Below, one piece after another: positions 7,653 to 15,951 of a stretch of 64,000 nucleotides of DNA (positions are counted from its first letter, which is position 1; each line of letters begins with the position of its first letter). The stretch spans positions 1 to 64,000 of the forward strand of contig NZ_FQTT01000012.1 of NCBI RefSeq assembly GCF_900098745.1, given 5' to 3'. The notes under the pieces are model-generated. The model had not been told where the DNA came from and ran no database searches. It saw nothing but the letters and a program-made list of their open reading frames with translations. The DNA is from Actinomyces glycerinitolerans. Lineage in GTDB: Bacteria > Actinomycetota > Actinomycetes > Actinomycetales > Actinomycetaceae. The position numbers and the translations under genes are program-made.

Positions 7653-10600
7653 GTGCTCCAGCTCATCATCAACATCCTGACGCCGATCCTCGGCGGCATG
7701 GGAGTCTCATCGGCCGACGTCGAAACGTATGTGCACAACTGCGCCGGCTACATCTACGCGCTCCTCGCCATCATCCTGGTTGCGATCGCGGTGGCGATCG
7801 GCGCCCACTGGCTGGCCAAGAAGGGGGACCGGCACCTGTGGCGCTGGGGCGCCGGCCTGACCGCCGTCGTGGCCGTCGTCGTGATCGGCAATCTGGTGGT
7901 CTTCGGTCCCCTGTACTCGACCGTTTCCATCCTCGTCAACGCGCGCGGATCGGTGTCCGACGCCTCGCGCGCCGCGTCGGAGGAGATCATCGGCCGCGTC
8001 GGCGACGAGGGCTTCGTCCTGGCCGAGAACGACGACGACCTGCTGCCACTGCCCGCCGAGACCACCAGCCTCAACGTCTTCGGGTGGGCCTCCACCGTCC
8101 CGATCTACGGCGGCACCGGCTCCGGCGCCGCCGACATGTCCAACGCGACCGGCGTCCTGGACTCCCTGCACGACGCCGGCTACACAACCAACGACACGCT
8201 GACCTCGCTGTACACCAGCTACCGGGACAGCCGTGAGGTCCAGGAGACCGGCACGATCGGTTTCACCGACTGGACCCTGCCGGAGCCGACCGCCGACGCC
8301 TACACCGACGAGGTGCTGGACGAGGCCAAGAGCTTCTCCGACACCGCCGTGGTGGTCCTGTCCCGCTCCGGCGGTGAGGGACAGGACCTGCCCACCGACA
8401 TGAAGGCCGTGATCGACGGCGACTACGCCAAGATGGCCGAGACGGTGGCCGGCGGCAACGAGCGCTACTCCTACTTCAACGCCGAGTACACCAACAACGG
8501 CGACTACGACGACTTCGAGGCGGGCGAGCACTACCTGCAGCTGTCACGCACCGAGAAGGACATGCTGCAGATCGTCAACGACAACTTCTCCCAGGTGATC
8601 GTGCTGATCAACTCCAACAACACGATGGAGCTGGACTGGCTGGACGACTACCCCTCCATCAAGTCCGTGCTGCTCGCCCCCGGAACCGGCCAGAACGCCA
8701 TGGGGGCGCTGGGGCGCATCCTGTCCGGCGAGGTCAATCCCTCCGGGCACACCGTGGACATGTTCGTCAACGACCTGACCGCCACGCCCGCCTACAACAA
8801 CTATGGCAACTTCACCTACACGAATGTGGATGACCTGGTGGAGCAGTACACGGCCGCCGATCCCGGATTCCAAGGTGTACTCGGCCGCGTGAGCTACAAC
8901 GAGGGCATCTACGTCGGCTACCGCTACTACGAGACCGCCCACGACGATGCCGTGGAGGGCTTCGACTACGACGCCGCCGTGCGCTACCCCTTCGGCTACG
9001 GGCTGTCCTACACCGACTTCACCCACGAGATCACCGCCTTCAATGCTGACGGGGACGACGTGCAGGTGACGGTGACCGTCACGAACACCGGCGACGTGGC
9101 CGGCAAGGACGTGGTCGAGCTGTACTCCACGCCGCCGTACACCGATGGTGGCATCGAGAAGGCCTCCGTGAACCTGGTCGACTTCGCCAAGACGGAGCTG
9201 CTCGATCCCGGTGCCACCCAGGCGATCGACTTCGTGATTCCCAAGGAGGAGCTCGCATCCTACGACTCCTCCGCCCTGAAGACGGCCGACGGCGGCTACG
9301 TGCTGGAGGCCGGCGAGTACACCATCTCCGCGCGCTCCGACTCCCACACCGTGTTGGACTCCGAGACCTTCACGGTGGACGCCGACGTGGACTACTCCGC
9401 CGAGGGACGCGCCTCCGACTTCGAGGTCGCCACAAACCGCTTCGAGGACTACTCGGCGGGCGGCGTCACCTATCTCTCCCGCGCCGGCGGATTCGCCAAC
9501 TATGACGAGGCCACCGCCGCGCCGAGTGCCGAGGACCTGACCATGACCGAGGAGGAGAAGGCCTTCATCGACTCCTACTCGGTGGCCAACTACAACCCGG
9601 CCGATCATGAGGATCCCGATGCGGTCATGCCCACGACCGGTGCGGACGGCGACCTGAGCCTGCGAGATATGACCGGCTTGGCCTACGACGATGAGCAGTG
9701 GGAACAACTGCTGGACCAGCTCACCGTCGAGGAGATGTCCGAGCTGGTCGCCGTCGGCGGCTTCCAGACCGTTGGCATTGGCTCCATCGACAAGCGGGCC
9801 ACGCTCGACTCCGACGGGCCCGCCGGCCTGAACGACTGGGTCATCGGCGTGATGGGCACCCCCTACCCGGCCGAGGTGCTCATCGCCCAGACCTGGAACA
9901 CCGAACTGGCAGGTGAAGTCGGCGGAGGCATCGCCCAGGAGTACGCCGACGCCCACATCTACGGCTGGTACGGCCCCGCCATGAACACCCACCGCACCGC
10001 CTTCGGCGGGCGCAACTTCGAGTACTACTCGGAGGACGGCGTGCTCGCCGGCAGGATCGCCTCGGCAACCACCAACGCGGCGGCGGCCAAGGGCGTGTAC
10101 GGCTACATCAAGCACTTCGTGATGAACGACCAGGAGATCAACCGCTGCACGCTGCTGCAGACCTACGCCACCGAGCAGACCATGCGGGAGATCTACATGA
10201 AGCCCTTCGAGATCGTGGTGAAGAACCGGGCGGAGGGGCCGTACGCGGTGATGTCCTCCTTCAACTTCATCGGCAACCGGTACGCCGGCGCCAACGCGGA
10301 CCTGCTCAACGGCGTCCTGCGGGACGAGTGGGGCTTCGAAGGCATGGTGCTGACCGACTGGTACGGCTCCTACGGCTACCAGATCACCATGGACTCGGTG
10401 CTCAACGGCAACGACATCATGCTGGGCATGGGTTCCCAGGCCCGCTCCGAGATTGAGAACCCGGACTCGCCGACCATGGTGACAGCGCTGCGGCAGGCCT
10501 CGAAGAACGTGCTGTACACGGTGGCCAACTCCGGCAACTACACCGTGGAACCCGACGACAGCGGCCTGGACCGGCTCACCACCATGGCGATCATCATCGA

Positions 10601-10694
10601 TGCGGTGACCGGTCTGCTGTGCGTGGGCGCGATGACCGCCGTCGTGTTGCGGTGGCGTTCCAAGCGGGCCAAGGCCCGGGCGAGCGCCGACTGA
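7653..10694 (+). CDS. Membrane-anchored GH3 glycosidase with inverted domain order (A)
   Basis: 1013 residues from GTG 7653, chosen because AAGGAG lies 6 bases upstream. Two N-terminal membrane helices (about 29-48 and 60-84) flank a basic loop (KKGDRHLWRW). They are followed by the GH3 C-type alpha/beta sandwich (VFGWASTVPIYGGTGSG, RSGGEGQD), a fibronectin-III-like piece after YPFGYGLSYTDF, and only then the catalytic barrel (RNFEYYSED, KHFVMNDQE, VLTDW with nucleophile candidate Asp902). A third helix near the end precedes the basic tail RWRSKRAKAR. Charge distribution puts the enzyme outside, tethered at both ends. Inverted order is known in some GH3 beta-glucosidases. Substrate is unknown; a beta-glucoside or xyloside is the family expectation. 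Confidence 0.85.
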   Translation: MLQLIINILTPILGGMGVSSADVETYVHNCAGYIYALLAIILVAIAVAIGAHWLAKKGDRHLWRWGAGLTAVVAVVVIGNLVVFGPLYSTVSILVNARGSVSDASRAASEEIIGRVGDEGFVLAENDDDLLPLPAETTSLNVFGWASTVPIYGGTGSGAADMSNATGVLDSLHDAGYTTNDTLTSLYTSYRDSREVQETGTIGFTDWTLPEPTADAYTDEVLDEAKSFSDTAVVVLSRSGGEGQDLPTDMKAVIDGDYAKMAETVAGGNERYSYFNAEYTNNGDYDDFEAGEHYLQLSRTEKDMLQIVNDNFSQVIVLINSNNTMELDWLDDYPSIKSVLLAPGTGQNAMGALGRILSGEVNPSGHTVDMFVNDLTATPAYNNYGNFTYTNVDDLVEQYTAADPGFQGVLGRVSYNEGIYVGYRYYETAHDDAVEGFDYDAAVRYPFGYGLSYTDFTHEITAFNADGDDVQVTVTVTNTGDVAGKDVVELYSTPPYTDGGIEKASVNLVDFAKTELLDPGATQAIDFVIPKEELASYDSSALKTADGGYVLEAGEYTISARSDSHTVLDSETFTVDADVDYSAEGRASDFEVATNRFEDYSAGGVTYLSRAGGFANYDEATAAPSAEDLTMTEEEKAFIDSYSVANYNPADHEDPDAVMPTTGADGDLSLRDMTGLAYDDEQWEQLLDQLTVEEMSELVAVGGFQTVGIGSIDKRATLDSDGPAGLNDWVIGVMGTPYPAEVLIAQTWNTELAGEVGGGIAQEYADAHIYGWYGPAMNTHRTAFGGRNFEYYSEDGVLAGRIASATTNAAAAKGVYGYIKHFVMNDQEINRCTLLQTYATEQTMREIYMKPFEIVVKNRAEGPYAVMSSFNFIGNRYAGANADLLNGVLRDEWGFEGMVLTDWYGSYGYQITMDSVLNGNDIMLGMGSQARSEIENPDSPTMVTALRQASKNVLYTVANSGNYTVEPDDSGLDRLTTMAIIIDAVTGLLCVGAMTAVVLRWRSKRAKARASAD

Positions 10695-10736
10695 GAATAC
10701 GGCGCCGATCAGGCAGGTGCGCGGGTACCTCGTCCG

Positions 10737-12062
10737 TCAGGACAGGTGCTCGCGCACCTCGTCCATGTCCTTGTCGCCGCGGCCGGACAGGTTCACCAGC
10801 AGGAGCGGTTCGGTGGCGTCGGGGTGGTCGGTCTCGGCGTATTCGCGGGCCAGTTTGAGTGCCTGGGCGACGGCGTGTGCCGACTCCATGGCCGGGATGA
10901 TGCCCTCGTGGCGGCTCAGCAGACGGAAGGCCTCCAGTGCCTCGGCGTCGGTGACGGCCACGTACTCGGCCCGCCCGGTGTCGGCCAGGTAGGCGTGCTC
11001 CGGCCCCACCGAGGGGTAGTCGAGTCCGGCGGAGACCGAGTGTGAGGGCAGGACGCTGCCGTCGTCGTCGAGCATGACGAAGGAGCGCATGCCGTGCAGC
11101 ACCCCGGTGCGGCCGGCGTTGATGGGGGCGCCGTGTTCGCCGCTGTCCAGTCCCCGTCCGGCCGGCTCCACGCCGATCAGCCGCACCGATGGGTCATCCA
11201 GGTAGGCGGCGAAGGCGCCGATCGCGTTGGAGCCGCCGCCCACGGCGGCAATGACGGCGTCGGGCAGGGCGCCGTAGCGTTCCAGCACCTGGCGGCGGGA
11301 CTCGGCGGAGATGACCTCTTGGAAATGCCGCACGATCGTGGGGAAGGGGTGCGGCCCGGTGGCCGAGCCCATCAGGTAGAAGGTGTCCTCCAAGCGGGTG
11401 CACCATTCGGCGAGGGCGGCGTCGATCGCATCCTTCAGGCCCGCTTGTCCGGCGGTCACCGGCACCACGGTGGCCCCCATCAGCTCCATGCGCTCCACGT
11501 TGGGGCGCTGCCGCTCCACGTCGTGCGCACCCATGTAGATGGTGCATTCCATGCCCATCAGCGCGGCCACCATGGCGGTGGCGGTGCCGTGCTGACCGGC
11601 GCCGGTCTCCGCGATCAGCCGTCGCTTGCCCATGCGCCTGGCCAGCAGCGCCTGACCGAGCGCGTTGTTGCCCTTGTGGGCCCCGCCGTGAGCCAGGTCC
11701 TCCCGCTTCAGTAGGATGCGGGCGCCGCCGGTCAGCGGCAGGTGACGGCACTCGAAGACGGGTGTCTCGCGCCCCAGGTAGGTTGCCCGCAGGTCCGCAA
11801 GCTCGGCCTCGAAGGCTGGGTCCGCGACGGCCTCGGTGTAGGCGGCCTCGAGTTCGTCGAGCGCGGGCAGCAGTTCGGCGGGGACCTCCTGGCCGCCGAA
11901 GCGACCGAAGTAGGCGGGTAGAAGCGTGTGGCGCGGAGTGTCGGTGCCGGGTGCGGGCGGAGTGTAGCCGGGCGCGTCGGGTCCGAGCGGCCCGGTCGGC
12001 ACACGGTTGGCGGTGGGGGCCGCCCCGGGAAGGGCGGTTTCTTGGTCTGCGGGGGTGCGCAT
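10737..12062 (-). CDS. trpB: Stand-alone tryptophan synthase beta paralogue
   Basis: 441 residues. It has a ~45-residue Pro/Ala-rich N-terminal extension, then [18 protein letters not shown] lysine at Lys130 in [47 protein letters not shown] and [11 protein letters not shown]. It is clearly related to the TrpB half of the fusion gene 7 kb away and keeps the same unusual HKGN, suggesting duplication within this lineage. AAGGAGG lies just before ATG 12062. No trpA partner is adjacent, so it may act alone on indole, pair with TrpA, or be a spare. It sits between two GH3 genes and is divergent from the second. Confidence 0.93.
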   Translation of the reverse strand: MRTPADQETALPGAAPTANRVPTGPLGPDAPGYTPPAPGTDTPRHTLLPAYFGRFGGQEVPAELLPALDELEAAYTEAVADPAFEAELADLRATYLGRETPVFECRHLPLTGGARILLKREDLAHGGAHKGNNALGQALLARRMGKRRLIAETGAGQHGTATAMVAALMGMECTIYMGAHDVERQRPNVERMELMGATVVPVTAGQAGLKDAIDAALAEWCTRLEDTFYLMGSATGPHPFPTIVRHFQEVISAESRRQVLERYGALPDAVIAAVGGGSNAIGAFAAYLDDPSVRLIGVEPAGRGLDSGEHGAPINAGRTGVLHGMRSFVMLDDDGSVLPSHSVSAGLDYPSVGPEHAYLADTGRAEYVAVTDAEALEAFRLLSRHEGIIPAMESAHAVAQALKLAREYAETDHPDATEPLLLVNLSGRGDKDMDEVREHLS

Positions 12063-12431
12063 GGGTGCCTCCTTGCTGTCTCCAGCGCTCGACGGCGGTC
12101 GCGTGCGTGAGGGTAAGGGCGCCGCGGGCGGTGGGCAAAAGGAATCCCGGGCGTCTCACATGACGGGACAACGGCCCGGGTGGTGGATTGGATGCAGTTT
12201 ATGCGCCGCGACCGACAGTTCCTGCTGTAGTCCGCCGCAGGAATGGGCTGTGACTCATACGATGAGGGAGTTCGGGCATCCCCGGCGACGGTGCCGCTGC
12301 GTCCCGAGACTTCACAACCGCGGTGAGGAGTTCGTCGTCGGTACGTCTCCGGCAGACTCGCCCGAACGCGCGGCCCCACCTCCCACCGGGGCGGGCCGCT
12401 GAGCCCTGAAGTACCCTGCAAGGAGAGATCA
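12063..12431. other. 369-bp divergent intergenic region (trpB paralogue / GH3 lipoprotein)
   Basis: No convincing gene. It holds promoters for both flanking genes and, at 12195-12218, a 24-bp motif shared with the region upstream of another GH3 gene. A minus-strand open frame here has only one Trp codon, so I do not call a trp leader. Confidence 0.6.
12195..12218. promoter_or_regulatory. Shared 24-bp motif upstream of GH3 gene, copy 1
   Basis: CAGTTTATGCGC-N4-ACCGACAG. The same motif with one mismatch outside the central four bases occurs at 15750-15773. Both lie in divergent regions upstream of a GH3 gene, so a common regulator is plausible. Function is inferred from position only. Confidence 0.45.
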
Positions 12432-14837
12432 ATGAGGATCACATGTGGAAGGAGCCTAGCCGCCGTTGCCGTGGCTGCGGCTCTGGCATTGACAGGATGC
12501 ACCTCCGGCGGTTCCACCGCCGACGCGACCGCATCCTCGAACCTGGAGAACAACGGCAACACCTACATCACTCAGGAACTGGACGATGGTCAAACCAGGT
12601 TCACCAGAGTCGTCAACCCCAACGGGGGCCAGGTACTGAGCTACTCGGCCGACGGCGGCATGACCATCATTGAGCAGGTTGAGGGCGAGTACACCTATGC
12701 CTTCAAGGACTTCAACGGCAACGGCGAGCTCGACCCCGCCGAGGATTGGCGGCGGACGGGGAGCGAGCGGGCCGCCGACTACGCCACCGGCCTGTCCAAG
12801 GAGCAGATGGCCGGGCTGATGCTCTTCTCCGCTCATGAACGCGCGCCCGAGGACGGGTTGACCGCCGAACAACAGCAGTACCTGTCCGAGTCCTACCTGC
12901 GGGCAGTGCTGAACGCGGGCGGTTCGGACGTGACCGCCAACGTGCAGTGGGTCAACCAGATGCAGGCCTACGTGGAGACTCTCGCCTCCGCCGACACCCC
13001 CTACATCCCGGTCAACTTCTCCTCCGATCCGCGTTCGGACGCCTCCGGTGACGGCGCCTTCACGGGGGTTGGTGAGATCTCCAGCTGGCCCGGATCATTG
13101 GGGCTGGCCGCCACCTTCGATCCCGACACGGTGCTCCAGTTCGGGCAGATGGCCTCACAGGAGTATCGGAGCCTCGGTATCGGTACGGCCCTGTCCCCAC
13201 AGATCGACCTGGCCACGGAGCCCCGGTGGCTGCGCGTGTCCGGAACCTTTGGTGAGGACGCCGAGATGGCCGGGGCAATGGCCGCCAACTACGTGGCCGG
13301 CTTCCAGGGCACGTACACGCAGGACGGCGGCGAGGGCGACTGGGGCACGGACTCGGTGGCGACCATGATCAAGCACTGGCCCGGTGACGGCGCCGGCGAG
13401 GGCGGGCGCGAGTCCCACACCAATGCCGGCAAGTACGAGGTCATGGTTGGGGGCAACTCCGCCGAGCACCGGTCGGTGTTCCAGCAGGCGCTGGAATCTT
13501 CGGCCGTGATGACTTCCTACTCGATCACCCTGAACGCCGAAGGCGAGCCCGAGTACACCCAGCGGATGGGCTCCTCCTATGACGACGGTAAGCTCTCCGA
13601 GCTGCGTGATGACAACGCCTACGAGGGCGTCGTCGTCACCGACTGGGGAGTCACCCGCGCCACCACCGACCCCGACGATCCGGTTATCGCCACCGGCTGG
13701 GGTGCGGAGGACCTGAGCGTCGAAGAGCGTCACTTCCAGATCATCAAGAACGGTACCGACATGTTCGGCGGCAACAACGACGCGGCCCCCGTACTGGCGG
13801 CCTACGACCTATGGCAGGAGGCGTATGAGGCCGGGGAGTTGGACATCGACGCCCAGACCCGCTGGCAGCAGTCGGCGGCGCGCATCCTGGCCATGTCCTT
13901 CAACATCGGCGCCTTCGATGACCCGTTCCTGGATCTGGCCGCGTCCCAGGCACAGGTGGGATCGCAGGACAAGGTGACGGCCGGCCAGGAAGCTCAGCTC
14001 AACTCCGTCGTGACCCTCAAGAACGACGGCGCCATCACCCTGGATCCGGAGGCGGACTTCTCCGACAAGACGGTCTACATCCCGCAGACTTACGACACTG
14101 GATTCAACAGTGCCTTCAGCGAGGCCGAGTACACCGAGGGACCCTCCCTCGACGTGGAGGTCGCCGAGCAGTATTTCGGCAAGGTCGTCACAGACGAGGT
14201 CGAATACGACGCCGACGGACACGTCACCGGCTATACGGCGCCCGACCTGACCGATGTGGACCTGGTGCTCGTGGGCATGCGCTCGCCGATCAACGGCACC
14301 AGCTTCTCCAAGGCCGGCTGGAACGAGGAGGAGGACAGCTGGTACCCGCTCTCCCTCCAGTACGGCACCTATACCGCCGATGGGGAAAACGTCCGACGCA
14401 CCTCCATCTCCGGGGACATCCTCGACGACGGCGGCCGGGAGGACCGCTCCTACTACGGAGCCACCTCGGCGATCTCCAACGCCGCCGACCTGGACGCCTT
14501 CAACCGGGCCGCTGACGCGGTGGACGCCTCGGACCGGGACATCCCCGTCGTCGTGGCGCTCAAGGCCACGAACCCGGTGGTTCCCGCAGAGTTCGAGGCT
14601 CGCGCCGACGCCATCGTCGTGGGTTTCGGAGTCGCCGACGAGGCCCTGATCAGGATCGCGCTGGGCCTGCACGAGTCCAACGGCCGCCTGCCCATCCAGT
14701 TCCCCGCGGATATGGACACCGTGGAGGCCAACCAGGAGGACGTCCCGAAGGACTTGACCCCCTACACCGACTCCGCGGGCAACGCCTATGACTACGGTTT
14801 CGGCCTGCACCTGGACGGCTCGGTGATTGAGGACTGA
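12432..14837 (+). CDS. GH3 glycosidase lipoprotein, conventional domain order
   Basis: 801 residues. A signal peptide with lipobox (LALTGC, Cys ~23) predicts attachment to the outer face of the membrane. A Ser/Thr-rich segment is followed by the GH3 catalytic barrel: LGLAATFDPDTV, LSPQIDLATEPRW, MIKHWPGDGAGEGGRESH, and VVVTDWG with nucleophile candidate Asp404. The second GH3 domain follows (VTLKNDGAITL to LPIQFP). An acidic DFNGNGELDPAEDW stretch near residues 93-106 looks like an EF-hand-type calcium loop. AAGGAGAG precedes the ATG. A hairpin at 14863-14900 ends the unit. Exact glycoside is unknown. Confidence 0.88.
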   Translation: MRITCGRSLAAVAVAAALALTGCTSGGSTADATASSNLENNGNTYITQELDDGQTRFTRVVNPNGGQVLSYSADGGMTIIEQVEGEYTYAFKDFNGNGELDPAEDWRRTGSERAADYATGLSKEQMAGLMLFSAHERAPEDGLTAEQQQYLSESYLRAVLNAGGSDVTANVQWVNQMQAYVETLASADTPYIPVNFSSDPRSDASGDGAFTGVGEISSWPGSLGLAATFDPDTVLQFGQMASQEYRSLGIGTALSPQIDLATEPRWLRVSGTFGEDAEMAGAMAANYVAGFQGTYTQDGGEGDWGTDSVATMIKHWPGDGAGEGGRESHTNAGKYEVMVGGNSAEHRSVFQQALESSAVMTSYSITLNAEGEPEYTQRMGSSYDDGKLSELRDDNAYEGVVVTDWGVTRATTDPDDPVIATGWGAEDLSVEERHFQIIKNGTDMFGGNNDAAPVLAAYDLWQEAYEAGELDIDAQTRWQQSAARILAMSFNIGAFDDPFLDLAASQAQVGSQDKVTAGQEAQLNSVVTLKNDGAITLDPEADFSDKTVYIPQTYDTGFNSAFSEAEYTEGPSLDVEVAEQYFGKVVTDEVEYDADGHVTGYTAPDLTDVDLVLVGMRSPINGTSFSKAGWNEEEDSWYPLSLQYGTYTADGENVRRTSISGDILDDGGREDRSYYGATSAISNAADLDAFNRAADAVDASDRDIPVVVALKATNPVVPAEFEARADAIVVGFGVADEALIRIALGLHESNGRLPIQFPADMDTVEANQEDVPKDLTPYTDSAGNAYDYGFGLHLDGSVIED

Positions 14838-14862
14838 GCAAGTGACCTAAGGGGGTGAGGGC

Positions 14863-14900
14863 GCGCGGGCGTGGGCAGACAACTCTGTCCACGCCCGCGC
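14863..14900. terminator. Bidirectional terminator hairpin
   Basis: Perfect 12-bp stem (GCGCGGGCGTGG / CCACGCCCGCGC) with a 14-base loop, located between the converging GH3 lipoprotein and the minus-strand membrane gene. No clear U-run. Confidence 0.75.
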
Positions 14901-14910
14901 GAAGGCTCGG

Positions 14911-15696
14911 CTAGCTCCAGAAAATGGTGTTCACCATATTTGCCCACGCCTCATACTCCGGACCGGTCCAGCCGGTGCCCTCCGGTGCGGCGGGGTCGCG
15001 GTGGAAGGCCGCCGGATTGGCGGCCGGCCCCTGGAGCAGCACCTCCCGCAGGGGCTTGGCGCACTGGAAGTTGAGCGCGGACTGCACCCGGTTCAGACCC
15101 CGGTTGAGCTCCCGCGGGTCACCCGGACGCTTGCCCGGGAAGCGGCCCTCGGCGGTGGCGCGCAGCAGATAGAGAGCCAGGTTGGGGGCGGAGAACCAGT
15201 TCATATTGAGCCGTAGCTTCTGCCCGCGCTGGTTGTAGACGACCGACGAGCGCTGCCCGGTGGTCGTGAAGGAGGCGATCTCCTGATGGGGGATCTGCAG
15301 AGGACGGCCGCGCCAGTCGGTACCGGCAATCAGCGTAGGAGCGTCAATGAGGCTGCAATTGCGACAGACGGCCAGGGTATAGCAGCAGTAGCCGATACAG
15401 ACCAGCGCGAGCGCGGCGATGATCGCTACAGCCTTCAAATCATCAGTCAGGGGCAATGTGACGAAGACGAGGAGCGCCACACCGCAGCCGAACAGGATGA
15501 CCAGGCCGATTTGGGCCCTCGCGTCGGGGCGCTGGACGGGGTACTCATAGGTGGTTGTCCCCGCCCCGGGCACGGGCTCGGTGATGCGTGCCTTGTCCGG
15601 GCGGGCTCCACCGCGCAGGAGGGGTAATGTCAGCAGCACCATGATGATGCTGAGTGCGTAGACGGCGATCATGATGAGTATGCGTGTGGTGCTCAT
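14911..15696 (-). CDS. Uncharacterised three-helix membrane protein
   Basis: 261 residues. I do not recognise the family. Hydrophobic helices are predicted around residues 5-26, 61-81 and 87-108. After the third helix the soluble part (TDWRGRPLQIPHQEIASFTT) has the strand pattern of a PH-like membrane-protein domain, but this is a weak impression. Four cysteines cluster at the end of helix 3 (IGYCCYTLAVCRNC). GGAGGATCC precedes the ATG. It is convergent with one GH3 gene and divergent from the next, suggesting it travels with this cluster, though no functional link is shown. Confidence 0.7.
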   Translation of the reverse strand: MSTTRILIMIAVYALSIIMVLLTLPLLRGGARPDKARITEPVPGAGTTTYEYPVQRPDARAQIGLVILFGCGVALLVFVTLPLTDDLKAVAIIAALALVCIGYCCYTLAVCRNCSLIDAPTLIAGTDWRGRPLQIPHQEIASFTTTGQRSSVVYNQRGQKLRLNMNWFSAPNLALYLLRATAEGRFPGKRPGDPRELNRGLNRVQSALNFQCAKPLREVLLQGPAANPAAFHRDPAAPEGTGWTGPEYEAWANMVNTIFWS

Positions 15697-15749
15697 GGAT
15701 CCTCCTGGGACGCTCGATGATCGCGAGGTGGCCTTGGACTGACGTTTGA

Positions 15750-15773
15750 CAGGTTATGCGCACGAACCGACAG
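15750..15773. promoter_or_regulatory. Shared 24-bp motif upstream of GH3 gene, copy 2
   Basis: CAGGTTATGCGC-N4-ACCGACAG, matching the motif at 12195-12218 outside its central four bases. It lies between the divergent membrane gene (15696) and GH3 gene B (15952). Confidence 0.45.
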
Positions 15774-15951
15774 ATCGAGCGGTCAAGACGGTGTAGCGGA
15801 CTGATATCGACCGAGAATACGACTGCATGTCAATGGCCGGTAGTACGCGGTCCCGGACGCCCAGTGGTGGCGGTTCGAGGCCCGTCCCGCCGGTGAGCAT
15901 CCCCATCCCCCTCGCAATCCCATGCGGGGAACACAGAGAGGTGTCCCGACA

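Noticed and set aside
12063-12180. Possible trp leader before the stand-alone trpB
   Set aside because: The only open frame has a single Trp codon and no clear attenuator folds, so I did not call one.
15860-15900. tRNA-like T-arm (GGTTCGAGGC)
   Set aside because: No acceptor stem or other arms pair around it; chance match upstream of a GH3 gene.
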